Notes: a model not told the origin generated them from the sequence alone. 64,000 bases of DNA from Gordonia alkaliphila (GCF_023017165.1 NZ_JALKBW010000001.1:806001-870000); one strand, 5' to 3'; numbered from the stretch's first letter, positions 34,619 through 43,602 are shown. Program-made: numbers and translations.

Positions 34619-34662
34619 ATTCGGCTCCCGCCCCGGTGTTCGCACCGGAGCGGGAGCCGAAT
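34619..34662. terminator. Long hairpin with TTCG loop
   Basis: A 20-base stem (34619 to 34638 with 34643 to 34662) with one C/A mismatch closes on a TTCG loop, the very stable UUCG tetraloop in RNA. It separates the ATP-grasp gene from the convergent membrane protein gene ending at 34686. Confidence 0.75.
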
Positions 34663-34685
34663 CAGTTGCCGACTGTGTCAGCGAG

Positions 34686-35036
34686 TCACCAGAGGACTGC
34701 GACCGACGTCGCGGCCACCGACACCAGCACGGCCGCCCAGAACATCGGCGGGCCGACGGGCTCGCCGGACTTGCGCTGCTTGGCCATCCCCATGCCCAGG
34801 ATCGCACCGAGCACCACCAGGAGCACCACCTTGGTGACGATCTTCGGGTAGTTGGGCTCGAAGTCGCCGAACGGCGCCGACAGGATCACACCGGTGACCA
34901 GCGAGACCGCCAGGCCGATGTTCATCGGAACGTTGAACTCGAAACGCTTCCGGTAGGCGGCTTCGAGCAGCGCGCCCAGCGTCATGGCGAAACCGATCAA
35001 ATGAACAACGAGAATTACGTGGCGCAATACATCCAT
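34686..35036 (-). CDS. Small four-span membrane protein
   Basis: A 116-residue protein that starts MDVLRHVILVVHLIGFAMTL and shows four membrane spans, the last being FWAAVLVSVAATSVAVLW. It contains a His in the first span, and the pattern recalls small actinobacterial heme- or copper-linked membrane families, but no function can be assigned. TATGCT is six bases before the ATG, consistent with leaderless transcription. It follows the serine hydrolase gene (stop at 35071) by 34 bases in the same direction. Confidence 0.82.
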   Translation of the reverse strand: MDVLRHVILVVHLIGFAMTLGALLEAAYRKRFEFNVPMNIGLAVSLVTGVILSAPFGDFEPNYPKIVTKVVLLVVLGAILGMGMAKQRKSGEPVGPPMFWAAVLVSVAATSVAVLW

Positions 35037-35070
35037 GTGCCCAGCATAGGGGCACTTGCCCGTATTCGGC

Positions 35071-36474
35071 TTATTCCAACTCGGTCGACGACCCGGTCGA
35101 CGACCCGGTCGACTCGAGAGTCTCCGACGCTGCGGGCGCCGCCGGGGTGATGTCCGAAGTGTCGGATCCGGAAGTCGTGGGAGCTTCGGGAGCGGCCTGG
35201 GGCGTCGGCTCGGCGCGGTGGCGGCCGGTGTAGTCGCTCGGCGCCTCGGACACCTCGGGCGAAGACTCGGCCCGATGACGTCCCTGGTACTCGACGACGG
35301 GCTCGGCGGACTTCGCCGCTGCGCCATCCACGCGCGTGCGCGCTACCGCCGGAGTGTCCGCCACGGGCACCGCCGGCTGCTCCGCCTTGACCTTTACGCC
35401 GTCGCGGGTGTTGCCGACGCCCGGCGTCTCCATCGCGTAGAAGAGTTCGGCGTTCCGATCCCAACGCCGCAGGTCCTCGTCGTCGTACTCGAGGCCGAGC
35501 ACGTCGTAGATCGCCGCGTTGAGCAGCGCCAGCGGGTGTTCGGTGTCGTACACCAGGTAGGTGGTGTTGCCGTCCTCGCTGGTCATCACCGTGGGTTCGC
35601 CCAGCTTGTCGAGGTTGCCGTACGGTCCGTCGCCCGGCGCGTGGATGACGAGGAATCCGGCGGCGTTCACCAGCAGCGACGACGCCGGGCGGTACCACTT
35701 GAACTGCCAGTCGGCCACCGGATCGCCGGCCACGATCACCGCGACCACCGGTACGTCGCCGGTCTTACCCGGATCGCGGGCGCCGTTGTTGTCGATGTCG
35801 AGCACACCCAGGATCGGCGAGAGCCACACGCCGCTGGCCGGCAGATCCGCGGCCCAGCCCTTGAGGCCCCAGGGGCTGCGCGGATCGGAGACCAGCAGAA
35901 TCACCGAGTTGTCGTCCAGCACCCCGCTGGCCACACCCTGCTCGGCGGCGTCGCCGAGCGCTTCGGCGCCCTGGGAGAATCCGGTGTACAGCACCGGTCC
36001 TCCGTAGCCGGCCAGCGCCTTCATCACGTCCAGATTGCCCGCCGTGGCGATGGCCGCCGACGACTGGTAGCCCGGCGCCAGGAACGGCAGACCCAACGGC
36101 GGATCCGCCTTGCCCGACACGAACGGCCCGAAGGACTGCGGGTAGTTCACGTAGGCGGCATCGCGCGGACCCACGAGGCCGTCGACCCGCGGGTGCAGAC
36201 CGGTGTCGTCGGTACCCGGTGTCACGATGACGATCGTCGGGGTGCCCGCCGAGCCCAGCGGCGGCAGAGTGCTGGCCGCTCCCTGCGCGCCCGTTTCCCA
36301 GGTGAGGGTGCCGTCGGTGACCAGACCCGCCAGGAGGTCCTGTGCGGACGCCGCTGCGGGGGTCACATCGGGGGCGGCCAGCGCCATCGGTGCGGCAACA
36401 CCGAGGCAGAGGGCGCACGACAGGGCAGCGACGGCGGAGCGACGCCGAGCGGTCGCGAGGGAGGAAGCCAGCAT
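35071..36474 (-). CDS. Secreted PE-PPE-domain serine hydrolase
   Basis: A 467-residue exported protein. A signal peptide ends near [10 protein letters not shown]. The central 300 residues form an alpha/beta hydrolase like the PE-PPE (PF08237) domain, with the nucleophile elbow [10 protein letters not shown] and a first-strand [11 protein letters not shown]. In mycobacteria such domains act as esterases in the cell wall. The last 110 residues are low-complexity with two copies of YxGRHRAE ([12 protein letters not shown] and [12 protein letters not shown]) and Ser/Thr-rich ends, perhaps a wall-binding tail. The 3' end of the gene is a 12-base tandem DNA repeat. The substrate is unknown. Confidence 0.78.
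   Translation of the reverse strand: MLASSLATARRRSAVAALSCALCLGVAAPMALAAPDVTPAAASAQDLLAGLVTDGTLTWETGAQGAASTLPPLGSAGTPTIVIVTPGTDDTGLHPRVDGLVGPRDAAYVNYPQSFGPFVSGKADPPLGLPFLAPGYQSSAAIATAGNLDVMKALAGYGGPVLYTGFSQGAEALGDAAEQGVASGVLDDNSVILLVSDPRSPWGLKGWAADLPASGVWLSPILGVLDIDNNGARDPGKTGDVPVVAVIVAGDPVADWQFKWYRPASSLLVNAAGFLVIHAPGDGPYGNLDKLGEPTVMTSEDGNTTYLVYDTEHPLALLNAAIYDVLGLEYDDEDLRRWDRNAELFYAMETPGVGNTRDGVKVKAEQPAVPVADTPAVARTRVDGAAAKSAEPVVEYQGRHRAESSPEVSEAPSDYTGRHRAEPTPQAAPEAPTTSGSDTSDITPAAPAASETLESTGSSTGSSTELE
35082..35111. repeat. 12-base tandem repeat in the hydrolase 3' end
   Basis: The unit CGGTCGACGACC occurs twice in full and a third time in part. In the protein it codes for the repeated GSSTGSST tail. 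The unit length keeps frame, so repeat number could vary without disrupting the gene. Confidence 0.65.
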
Positions 36475-36593
36475 TCAAACATTCTGGCAGCTTCCCCGTG
36501 GGGGAAATAGCCTCCTTTCGGATGAATCTCACGTTCTGTCTCAGCGGGAACCCGGCGGGGCGAGCCGTAGCTCGTCGGTGGGAAGATCGACGG

Positions 36594-37466
36594 GTGGCAA
36601 CAGTGACTCAGTGGATCGAGGGCGCCCGGCCCCGCACCCTTCCCAACGCGATCGCGCCCGTCGTGGTCGGCACCGGCGCGGCCGCCTACGTCGGCGAGGT
36701 GAGCTGGTGGAAGGCGGCGCTGGCGCTGGTGGTCGCGTTGGCGCTGATCATCGGCGTGAACTTCGCCAACGACTACTCCGACGGCATCCGCGGCACCGAC
36801 GACGACCGGGTGGGGCCGCTGCGGCTCGTCGGTTCCGGGCTGGCTCGGCCGGGCGCGGTGAAGGCGGCCGCGTTCACCTGTTTCGGCATCGCCGCCGTCG
36901 CCGGTATCGCGGTGGCGGTGACCACCGCCTGGTGGCTGCTGGCCGTGGGCGCGATATGCATCCTGGGTGCCTGGTACTACACCGGCGGCAGCCGCCCGTA
37001 CGGCTACGCCGGCTTCGGCGAGGTGGCGGTCTTCGTCTTCTTCGGTCTCGTCGCGGTCCTCGGCACCCAGTTCGTGGTAGCCGGAGAGGTGGACGTGGCC
37101 GGCCTGATGTGCGCGATCGCCATCGGCTGCTTCTCCAGCGCGGTGCTGGTGGCCAACAACCTGCGCGACATCCCCACCGACACCGAGTCCGGCAAGGTGA
37201 CCCTGGCCGTCCGGCTCGGGGATCAACGCACCCGCACGCTGTTCGTGATCTTGATCTTCGTGCCGTTCCTCATCACCCTGTGGGCGGGCGCGTTCACCGA
37301 CTGGTGGGCCCTGTTCGGTCTGCTCGCCCTACCGCTCGCGGTGGTGGCGCTGCGCCCGATCACCGCCGGCGCCCAGGGCCGCGCCCTGATCCCGGCCCTG
37401 GCCGTCACCGGCATGGCCATGCTGGTGTGGGCCGTCGCCACCGGCGTGGCTCTCGGCCTGAGCTGA
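36594..37466 (+). CDS. menA: 1,4-Dihydroxy-2-naphthoate polyprenyltransferase MenA
   Basis: A 290-residue membrane prenyltransferase that attaches the polyprenyl chain to DHNA. The first Asp-rich motif is [16 protein letters not shown] and the second is [16 protein letters not shown], both typical of MenA; eight or nine spans are visible. The GTG at 36594 starts [19 protein letters not shown], which aligns with known MenA starts; longer frames upstream overlap the divergent hydrolase gene. No ribosome site is seen and the sequence just before it (CGACGG) is identical to that before menJ, so the start may also be leaderless, though the -10 hexamer is poor. Confidence 0.95.
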   Translation: MATVTQWIEGARPRTLPNAIAPVVVGTGAAAYVGEVSWWKAALALVVALALIIGVNFANDYSDGIRGTDDDRVGPLRLVGSGLARPGAVKAAAFTCFGIAAVAGIAVAVTTAWWLLAVGAICILGAWYYTGGSRPYGYAGFGEVAVFVFFGLVAVLGTQFVVAGEVDVAGLMCAIAIGCFSSAVLVANNLRDIPTDTESGKVTLAVRLGDQRTRTLFVILIFVPFLITLWAGAFTDWWALFGLLALPLAVVALRPITAGAQGRALIPALAVTGMAMLVWAVATGVALGLS

Positions 37467-37512
37467 CCCCACTTCCGGATCCGCGCGAATCGCCCGGGCT
37501 ACGATTCGCGGC

Positions 37513-37600
37513 ATGCGCCTGAATCCCCCGCCCGACTGGCCGCCGGTGCCGCCGGGCTGGATGCCTCCGCCCGGCTGGCAACCCCCGGCAGAGTGGGGCC
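37513..37600 (+). other. 5' part of a gene broken by a one-base frameshift
   Basis: From the ATG at 37513 the frame encodes a Pro/Trp-rich segment (MRLNPPPDWPPVPPGWMPP, then PPGWQPPAEWG). At 37596 to 37601 (GGGGCCCA) the same motif, MPPGWQW, continues in a different frame. A one-base loss in the G/C run would explain this. A TACGAT stands seven bases before the ATG, which supports 37513 as the original start. Confidence 0.7.
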
Positions 37601-38432
37601 CATGCCGCCGGGCTGGCAGTGGTTGGTGCCCGACGACGCACCTCCGCCGGAGCCCGCTGGGAAGGGCAAGCGCACCGGTGGGTGGGGTCGGGCGACCCGC
37701 GCCGCGATCGAGAATCCGCTGTGGACCACGCACGGCGCGATCGTGCGCATCGTGATCTCGGGTTTCCAGATCTACGAGGCGCTCAAGACACCGCCCGTCG
37801 AGTTGGAGGTCGCGTCCGTCACGCTGGACGGCCGACAGAGCGTGGGCGCCGAGGTGACCGAGTCCGGCGGCCCGGATCCCGTGCAGACCTCCGTGGAGGT
37901 GACGCCGATCGACATCACGCTGCAGAACAAGGGCGGCGAACCGTCGCTGATCACCCGGATCGACGCCACCGTCGTCTACTTCCGACAGCTGCAGGACTGC
38001 ACCGGTACCACGCCCGCACCCGGCCGGGCCGCCGCCGACTATCAGCTGAAGGTCCCACTGCACGACACCACGCTCGCCGAGAAGTCGATCACCACCGAGA
38101 TCCGTTTCGAAGTGAAGCCCGACGCCGCCGACCGCATGGTCCTCACCCTCGGCCCCGACCTGCAGCCCGCCTACGCCACCGCGCCGATGGTGATGGCGGT
38201 GAAACTGGTGCTGGTGCACGACGACGATCAACGCAAGGAGATCGGCACCGTCTCCGTGGTCACCACCGCCGAAGCCGCCGAGGCACAGATCGCCGGCCCG
38301 CTGACCAGCCCCGAAGCCGGTCGGTGCGTCGCCGACAACCTCGCCGATCTCAACGAGATGTTCGCCATCCAGGCGACCCGGTCCAGCCTCCTGGATCGAC
38401 TCCGCTCCACCTATCAGCGAGCAGCGAAGTAG
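37593..38432 (+). CDS. Unknown protein, intact part of the frameshifted gene
   Basis: A 279-residue frame beginning at GTG 37593 or ATG 37602 (MPPGWQWLVPDDAPP). It has a Pro-rich start, a basic linker (GKGKRTGGWGRATR) and one weak hydrophobic segment (AIVRIVISGFQIYEAL), then a beta-rich domain with ELEVASVTLDG and DITLQNKGGEPSLITRID, reminiscent of domains that pack beside membranes. I do not recognise the family. The frame lacks the 29-residue start visible from 37513, so either translation starts internally, a frameshift is programmed, or the base call is wrong. Downstream is a 130-base gap with no gene, then the ABC permease stop. Confidence 0.6.
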   Translation: MGPMPPGWQWLVPDDAPPPEPAGKGKRTGGWGRATRAAIENPLWTTHGAIVRIVISGFQIYEALKTPPVELEVASVTLDGRQSVGAEVTESGGPDPVQTSVEVTPIDITLQNKGGEPSLITRIDATVVYFRQLQDCTGTTPAPGRAAADYQLKVPLHDTTLAEKSITTEIRFEVKPDAADRMVLTLGPDLQPAYATAPMVMAVKLVLVHDDDQRKEIGTVSVVTTAEAAEAQIAGPLTSPEAGRCVADNLADLNEMFAIQATRSSLLDRLRSTYQRAAK

Positions 38433-38565
38433 ACGTACCTGCTGCGGTTCCTCGTCGACCCCGAGTTCGTCCCGATCGCCGTCCGCTTCGAGCACTCCTC
38501 CTTCACCCACGCATGCCGGCGAGCTCGGTGTGCGGCATGGCGGAGCTCCCACCTGGGACGCCGAT

Positions 38566-41091
38566 CTACTCGGAGAGGATCGATTCGGTGATGTTCATGC
38601 GCGACGCACGGGCCGCGGGCACGACGGCTCCGAGCAGACAGAGCGCGGCCGCAGCTGCAACATAACCCACCGTGGACCACAGCGGCTGGTAGACGATGTC
38701 GATCGACGTGGTCTCGGTGAGAATCCGGTCGGCCACCACGTGCAGCCCCGAGCCCATCACCAGGCCGACGGCCGCACCGACGATCGCCACCGACCCGGCT
38801 TCGGCCAGCACCATGCGGATCACGAACCGCCGGGAGGCGCCCATCGCGCGCAGCACGCCGATCTCGCGGCGTCGTTCCAGCACCGACAGCAGCAGGGTGT
38901 TGAGCAGGGCGATGGCGGCCGCTCCGGCGACGATCCACTGGATCGCGACGGTGAACGCACCCGCCTGCTCCACGGTGGCCTGGGTGGCCTGCAGCGCCTC
39001 GGCGCCGGTGTAGACGTGCACCGGCCGATTCCCGGCACCGGGATAGTCGGCGACGATGCGCGTCAGCTCCCGTTGGAGCTGCGCGCGGTCGGCGCCCGGT
39101 TCGGTGAAGATCTGCAGGTAGGTGTCGCCGGGCCGCTGGAACCACTGGGCCAGCAGCGTCTGCGAGATCCCCGCGGTGCCGGAGTCGATGGTCACGTAGT
39201 TCACCGTGTCCCGCACCACCAGCTCGTGGTAGCCGGTGGGGGTGGCGAGCCGCAGCGTGTCGCCCACCTGCACGTCGAGGGTGCGGGCCAGCACGCGGGA
39301 GATCAGGATGCCGTCGCCGTCGAGCGTCTGCTGCACTGCTTCGGGGGTGGCCTTGCGCAGGAACGGTGCGGCCGCACCCGGCTCCAGGCCCTGCAGCATG
39401 GCGCGCGCCGAGCCGATGTTGACAGCGGCCCACTGGCCGCCGGCGATGCGTTCCACGCCGGGCAGCTGCGCGGCCTGCTCGGCGATCACCGGGTTCAGCA
39501 CCGGGCCCACCGGGATGTCGCTGGACGCGCGAGAGGAGACGTAGATGTCCGGGTCGCTCAAGCCCTGCAGCGAGTTGCCGATGGACCCGACCATGTTGCT
39601 GAGCGCCCCGGAGATGCCCACGCCCACGGCGATGGCGACGCCGACGGTCATCACCGTGGCCCACACCCGTCGGGGCGCGCGTTCACTGTTGATCGCCGCC
39701 AGCCGGCCGGGTCCGGAGAAGCGCTGGGAGACGGCGACCACGGCGCGCACCAGCGGCTCGGTGAGCCCGAAGAAGATCAGCAGCGCGCCCACCGCGTACA
39801 CCGCGCCGGCCAGCAGCGCGGGCCGACCCTCCACGGTCAGCGTCATCACGAAGGCACCGGCCACCAGCGCCGCACCGAGCAGCCCGGTGGCCCACAGCAG
39901 TTTCCGGGCGGGTGGGGTCGCGTCGGCGGCCGCACCCGGCACCATGGCCTCCACCGGGGCCACCGCGAACACCGACCGCGCGGCCAGCGCGGTGGCCGCC
40001 ACGCAGGCCAGCACGCAGGCGGCCACGGTGAGCGGGACCGCGTAGCCGGGCAACGAGTAGGACACTTCCAGCGAGGCCGAGCCCACCGAACTGGGCAGCC
40101 GCCCCACCGCCCAGCGGCCGGCCAACCAGCCGACCGGAACGCCGAGCAGGCCACCGACCAGGCCGAAGATCGCCGACTCGGCGAGCAGGTCGGTCACCAG
40201 GTGGCGACGACGCGCGCCGAGCGCCCGAATCATCGCAAGCGACTGCCGCCGCGAGGCCACCGCCATGTTCATCGTGTTGAACACCAGGAACCCGGCGATG
40301 ATCAGCGACACGAGCGACACCAGCAGCGTCGAGTCGCGGGTCACGGCGCTGGCCACCTCGGACTGCTTGACCCGGAAATCCGGATCGACGACGCTGGCCC
40401 GGCCGTCGACCACCGCGTCGACCTGCCTTGTCAGGGACGACTGGTCGACGCCGTCCTTCGGCACGATCATGATCGAGTCGACGGCCCCGTTCAGTCCGGC
40501 CAGGCGCTGCGCCAGCGGGAGGTACGCGAACACGAACCGGCCGCCGTTGAGGACCTTGGTCTGCGGGTCGTCGACCACCTGCAACACCCGCACCGCGGTG
40601 TCGCCGATGTCGACGGTCTGGCCCTGCCGCAGCCCGGTGCCCGATCCGACCACCACGCCGTCGGCGAGTTCGGCGGTGTCGACGGACTGACCGGAGTCGG
40701 CGAAGGCCGAGCGCAGCTGCGGCGACAGCGCGGTGACGCGCAGGTCCGAGCCGAGCAGGGTGGTGGGAACGCCGTCGATCAGCACCGTCCCGCGGATCAG
40801 CGGCACCACCGACTTGACGTCGGGCACCGCGCTGCGGATCTGCCCGGCCAGCGCGGCGTCGACGCCGGTGTCGGCGATCGCCGCGACCTCCACGGTGGCC
40901 GCGCCGGCGAGGGCGGCGTTGAACTTGCGGACGCTGTCGGTCATCGAGCCGTAGGCGCCGAGGACGGCGATGAGCAGCCCGGAGGCCACCACCACGACGA
41001 TCATCGAGGTGAGCACCCGCAGTCGGTGCCCGGCCAGTTCGCGCAGGTTCAGCACTCGCACGCGGGTGAGTGCCGCCCCGAATGCGCTCAC
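38566..41091 (-). CDS. FtsX-type ABC transporter permease
   Basis: An 841-residue permease with two FtsX cores. The first span (LTSMIVVVVASGLLIAVLGAY) is followed by a large extracytoplasmic domain, three spans, a central linker region with more spans, a second extracytoplasmic domain and three final spans. This is the layout of long MacB/LolCDE-related permeases that move lipids, peptides or lipoproteins from the membrane. The GTG at 41091 overlaps the ATPase stop by 4 bases (GTGA). The real substrate is unknown. Confidence 0.88.
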   Translation of the reverse strand: MSAFGAALTRVRVLNLRELAGHRLRVLTSMIVVVVASGLLIAVLGAYGSMTDSVRKFNAALAGAATVEVAAIADTGVDAALAGQIRSAVPDVKSVVPLIRGTVLIDGVPTTLLGSDLRVTALSPQLRSAFADSGQSVDTAELADGVVVGSGTGLRQGQTVDIGDTAVRVLQVVDDPQTKVLNGGRFVFAYLPLAQRLAGLNGAVDSIMIVPKDGVDQSSLTRQVDAVVDGRASVVDPDFRVKQSEVASAVTRDSTLLVSLVSLIIAGFLVFNTMNMAVASRRQSLAMIRALGARRRHLVTDLLAESAIFGLVGGLLGVPVGWLAGRWAVGRLPSSVGSASLEVSYSLPGYAVPLTVAACVLACVAATALAARSVFAVAPVEAMVPGAAADATPPARKLLWATGLLGAALVAGAFVMTLTVEGRPALLAGAVYAVGALLIFFGLTEPLVRAVVAVSQRFSGPGRLAAINSERAPRRVWATVMTVGVAIAVGVGISGALSNMVGSIGNSLQGLSDPDIYVSSRASSDIPVGPVLNPVIAEQAAQLPGVERIAGGQWAAVNIGSARAMLQGLEPGAAAPFLRKATPEAVQQTLDGDGILISRVLARTLDVQVGDTLRLATPTGYHELVVRDTVNYVTIDSGTAGISQTLLAQWFQRPGDTYLQIFTEPGADRAQLQRELTRIVADYPGAGNRPVHVYTGAEALQATQATVEQAGAFTVAIQWIVAGAAAIALLNTLLLSVLERRREIGVLRAMGASRRFVIRMVLAEAGSVAIVGAAVGLVMGSGLHVVADRILTETTSIDIVYQPLWSTVGYVAAAAALCLLGAVVPAARASRMNITESILSE

Positions 41092-41759
41092 GTCACCTTG
41101 CCGTCGCGGACGGTGATCACTCGGTCGCTGAACTCGGCGGCGTTGTCGGCGTGCGTCACCATCAGGACCAGCCGATTCGGGTCGTCGTGCGCCACTTCCG
41201 CCAGGAGCGCCAGCACGTCGGCGCCGGTCTTGGAGTCGAGGTTGCCGGTGGGCTCGTCGGCCAGCAGGATGGTCGGATCCATGATCAGCGACCGCGCGAT
41301 GGCCACGCGCTGCATCTGGCCGCCGGACATCTCCGCCGGCCGGTGGTTGATCCGATCGCCCAACCCGACGCGTTCCATCAGTTCCACGGCGCGCGGCTTG
41401 GCCGACGCCAACGACGTGGAGTCGAGCAGCTTGGGCAGGGCCACGTTCTCCCACGCCGACAGTGTGGGCACCAGGTTGAAGAACTGGAAGATGAAGCCGA
41501 CGCGATGGCGGCGGAAGGCGGAGGCGGCGTCGTCGTCGAGCGTGGCGAGATCGACGCCGTCGACGACGATGGAACCCGAGGTGGGAGTGTCGAGGGCGCC
41601 GAGGATGTGCAGCAGCGTCGACTTGCCCGCACCGGACGGACCGATCACCGAGACGAACTGACCGCCGTCCAGGCTCAGGCTGGCGCCGTCGAGGGCGCGC
41701 ACCCGTTCGTCGCCCATCCGGTACTCGCGCACCAGATCGGTGGCTTCGACGAGTGCCAC
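41088..41759 (-). CDS. ABC transporter ATP-binding protein (LolD/MacB type)
   Basis: A 223-residue ATPase that drives the adjoining permease. Walker A is GPSGAGKST, the signature is MSGGQMQRVAIARSL, Walker B is ILLADEPTGNLDS and the switch His is in MVTHADNA. GTG at 41759 (VALVEATDLVREY) gives normal length; a longer open frame runs upstream through the DUF4229 gene and is not used. The start lies 4 bases after the DUF4229 stop, and the stop overlaps the permease start, so the three are one operon. Confidence 0.93.
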   Translation of the reverse strand: MALVEATDLVREYRMGDERVRALDGASLSLDGGQFVSVIGPSGAGKSTLLHILGALDTPTSGSIVVDGVDLATLDDDAASAFRRHRVGFIFQFFNLVPTLSAWENVALPKLLDSTSLASAKPRAVELMERVGLGDRINHRPAEMSGGQMQRVAIARSLIMDPTILLADEPTGNLDSKTGADVLALLAEVAHDDPNRLVLMVTHADNAAEFSDRVITVRDGKVT

Positions 41760-41763
41760 CGGG

Positions 41764-42102
41764 TCAGTCGTTGTCGCCGCGCAGCTGGGCGTGCAGGTCG
41801 GAACGCCGCGCCGCACGGTCGGCGTCGACCGCCGCGATCTGCGCATTGACCTTCAGCCGGATCGTCTTGAACGCGACCATGCCGATCGGCAGGGCGATCA
41901 GGACGCCGAACACGGCCGCCACCAGCACCGGCACCGTGATACCCACGAGCCAGCCGATCCCCCAGACGATCGCCGCGACCACGGCCACCAGACCGAAGCG
42001 CACCAGCGTGTACAGAGCCACCCAGCCGACCAAGGATCCGATGCTGGCCTCCGGTGCCGTCGTATCCGCTCCGGTGGTCGATCGTGCCTGGTCGTTCGTC
42101 AT
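41764..42102 (-). CDS. DUF4229 membrane protein
   Basis: A 112-residue protein with two close spans (TLVRFGLVAVVAAIVWGIGW and VPVLVAAVFGVLIALPIGMV) and a charged C-terminus (VNAQIAAVDADRAARR), the DUF4229 layout (compare Rv0531). Function is unknown. TACGCT stands six bases before the ATG, so this is the leaderless first gene of the DUF4229-ATPase-permease unit. Confidence 0.85.
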   Translation of the reverse strand: MTNDQARSTTGADTTAPEASIGSLVGWVALYTLVRFGLVAVVAAIVWGIGWLVGITVPVLVAAVFGVLIALPIGMVAFKTIRLKVNAQIAAVDADRAARRSDLHAQLRGDND

Positions 42103-42152
42103 GACCCCAGCGTACGTGGTGCCGCCGCCGAGGCCGAACCGGAACCCGGCCA

Positions 42153-42168
42153 GTCGGACATTACCGAC
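42153..42168. promoter_or_regulatory. Short inverted repeat in the bldC upstream region
   Basis: GTCGG (42153 to 42157) and CCGAC (42164 to 42168) flank ACATTA. It lies between the two divergent genes, and could be a regulator site. The arms are short, so chance is possible. Confidence 0.3.
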
Positions 42169-42182
42169 TCTTTACTGTTTCC

Positions 42183-42211
42183 TGACCATTCGAGCACCTG
42201 GCACGTATGGG
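42183..42211 (+). promoter_or_regulatory. Candidate promoter of the BldC-like gene
   Basis: TGACCA (42183 to 42188) and TATGGG (42206 to 42211) are 17 bases apart, about 70 bases before the ATG. Both hexamers are imperfect. Confidence 0.3.
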
Positions 42212-42278
42212 TGTACTTCTGGAGGTGTCCCTACCGGACGAAATCACTCGCACCGAGAACGAAAAGGGGAGGATCGAG

Positions 42279-42482
42279 ATGAGTATCGCGGAACATCCCA
42301 TCATCACGCCGAGCATGGCCCGCCAGCACACCTTGACTCCGGGTCAAGTGGCCGAGATGTTCAATGTGAATCCGAAGACCGTGGCCCGCTGGGCCAGCAC
42401 CGGCCTGCTGCCGTCCATTCGGACGCCCGGCGGTCACCGCCGCTTCCGCGAAGCCGACGTGGTGGAGTTGCTCAACCGCTGA
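42279..42482 (+). CDS. BldC/MerR-like DNA-binding protein
   Basis: A 67-residue protein that is only a winged helix-turn-helix: LTPGQVAEMFNVNPKTVARW, then ASTGLLPSIRTPGGHRRFRE, the motif of BldC from Streptomyces and its excisionase-type relatives. BldC binds DNA as head-to-tail arrays and delays development there. The ATG at 42279 has GGGGAGG at 6 to 7 bases. A longer open frame from 42207 adds an unrelated charged segment and has no ribosome site. Its targets here are unknown. Confidence 0.9.
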   Translation: MSIAEHPIITPSMARQHTLTPGQVAEMFNVNPKTVARWASTGLLPSIRTPGGHRRFREADVVELLNR

Positions 42483-42510
42483 CCCCGCCGGGACAGGTAC
42501 CCTCGGGGGC

Positions 42511-42663
42511 ATGCTCTACATGTACCTACTGATCGTCGTCGCCGCGGTCGGCTACGTGCTGTGGAAAATGTCGCAGGCCCCGAAGGGCCCGGCCGGAACA
42601 GCGTCCCGGCGCGAGGCCCCTCGAGGCCCGGACGACGACCCGGAGTTCCTGCGGAAGCTCTGA
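42511..42663 (+). CDS. 50-residue single-span membrane protein
   Basis: A short gene from ATG 42511 to TGA 42663: one N-terminal membrane span (MYLLIVVAAVGYVLWKM) followed by a hydrophilic tail rich in Pro, Gly, Arg and Asp (QAPKGPAGTASRREAP, ending DDDPEFLRKL). TACCCT lies seven bases before the ATG, the same leaderless pattern as many neighbours. It is 28 bases after the bldC-like gene. The family is not recognised. Confidence 0.7.
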   Translation: MLYMYLLIVVAAVGYVLWKMSQAPKGPAGTASRREAPRGPDDDPEFLRKL

Positions 42664-42687
42664 ATCGTCGTCAGATCATCGAGGGTC

Positions 42688-42715
42688 TGACTACTTCGAG
42701 GGTCGACTACTTCGA
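42688..42715. repeat. Tandem duplication across the fadB2 stop codon
   Basis: GACTACTTCGAG occurs at 42688 to 42699 and again at 42704 to 42715, joined by GGTC, and the copies include the TAG stop of the gene on the minus strand. The duplicate lies just outside the reading frame. Confidence 0.55.
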
Positions 42716-43555
42716 GTAATCGTAGAAGCCGCGCCCGGTCTTGCGGCCGAGGTAGCCGGCGTCGACCATGCGGCGCAGCAGCACCGGCGGCGCGTAGTGC
42801 GCCTGGCCGAACTCGGCGTACAGCGATTCGGCGACGGCCAGGCAGATGTCCAGACCGACGGTGTCGCTCAGACGCAGCGGACCCATCGGGTGGCCGCAGC
42901 CGCTGACCATGCCCTCGTCGATGTCCTCGGCGCTGGCGAAGCCGCTCTCGTACATCCGGATCGCGTTGGTCAGGTACGGCACCAGCAGCGCGTTCACGAT
43001 GAAGCCGGACTGGTCCTTGGACTCGATGGTCCGCTTGCCCAGACCGTCGCGCGCGAAGTCGGCCACCTTGGTCACCACGGCCGGATCCACCTTGAGGGTG
43101 GTCACGATCTCCACCAGCGCCATCACCGGCACCGGGTTGAAGAAGTGCATGCCCAGGACACGCTCCGGGTAACGGGTGGCGTTGGCCAGCCGGATCACCG
43201 GGATCGACGACGTGTTGGTGGCGAGGATCGCGTCCTTGCTCACGATGTCGTCGAGCTTGTGGAAGTACTCCAGCTTCAGCGACTCGATCTCCGGCATGGC
43301 CTCGACCACCAGCTCGCAGTCGGCGAACGACTCCAGGTCGGTGGTGACGGTGATGCGATCGAGGGTCGCGGTGGACTCGTCCTCGGCCAGCTTGCCGGCC
43401 TTGACGGCGCGGGCCAGGCTCTTGGCGATGCGCTCGCGGGCGGCGTCGACGGCCTCCGCACGCTCGAGCACCCGCACGGTCGATCCGGCGCGGGCGACCA
43501 CCTCGGCGATGCCGGCACCCATGGTGCCGCCGCCGATGACTCCGACGTTCTTCAC
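42707..43555 (-). CDS. fadB2: 3-Hydroxybutyryl-CoA dehydrogenase
   Basis: A 282-residue enzyme that oxidises or reduces 3-hydroxybutyryl-CoA. The NAD motif GGGTMGAG is near 8 to 15; the second domain carries HFFNPVPVMALVEIV with the catalytic His and NALLVPYLTNAIRM. The C-terminus (GYLGRKTGRGFYDYSK) is typical. Length is normal and similar to FadB2 (Rv0468), although the gene sits at a different place here. The gene follows ccsB by 47 bases in the same direction; it probably has no functional link with it. Confidence 0.93.
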   Translation of the reverse strand: MKNVGVIGGGTMGAGIAEVVARAGSTVRVLERAEAVDAARERIAKSLARAVKAGKLAEDESTATLDRITVTTDLESFADCELVVEAMPEIESLKLEYFHKLDDIVSKDAILATNTSSIPVIRLANATRYPERVLGMHFFNPVPVMALVEIVTTLKVDPAVVTKVADFARDGLGKRTIESKDQSGFIVNALLVPYLTNAIRMYESGFASAEDIDEGMVSGCGHPMGPLRLSDTVGLDICLAVAESLYAEFGQAHYAPPVLLRRMVDAGYLGRKTGRGFYDYSK

Positions 43556-43602
43556 ACTTACTCCTCTTTTATCGTCTTATCGATAGTGACGCGCGGGCTG
43601 AT

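Noticed and set aside
38433..38565. Gap after the frameshifted gene
   Set aside because: No gene, hairpin or promoter could be supported in it; it may contain remnants of coding sequence but nothing recognisable.
38530..41661. A 1043-residue open frame on the plus strand opposite the ABC permease
   Set aside because: It has Arg/His/Gly-rich composition without domains and mirrors the codon bias of the permease gene.
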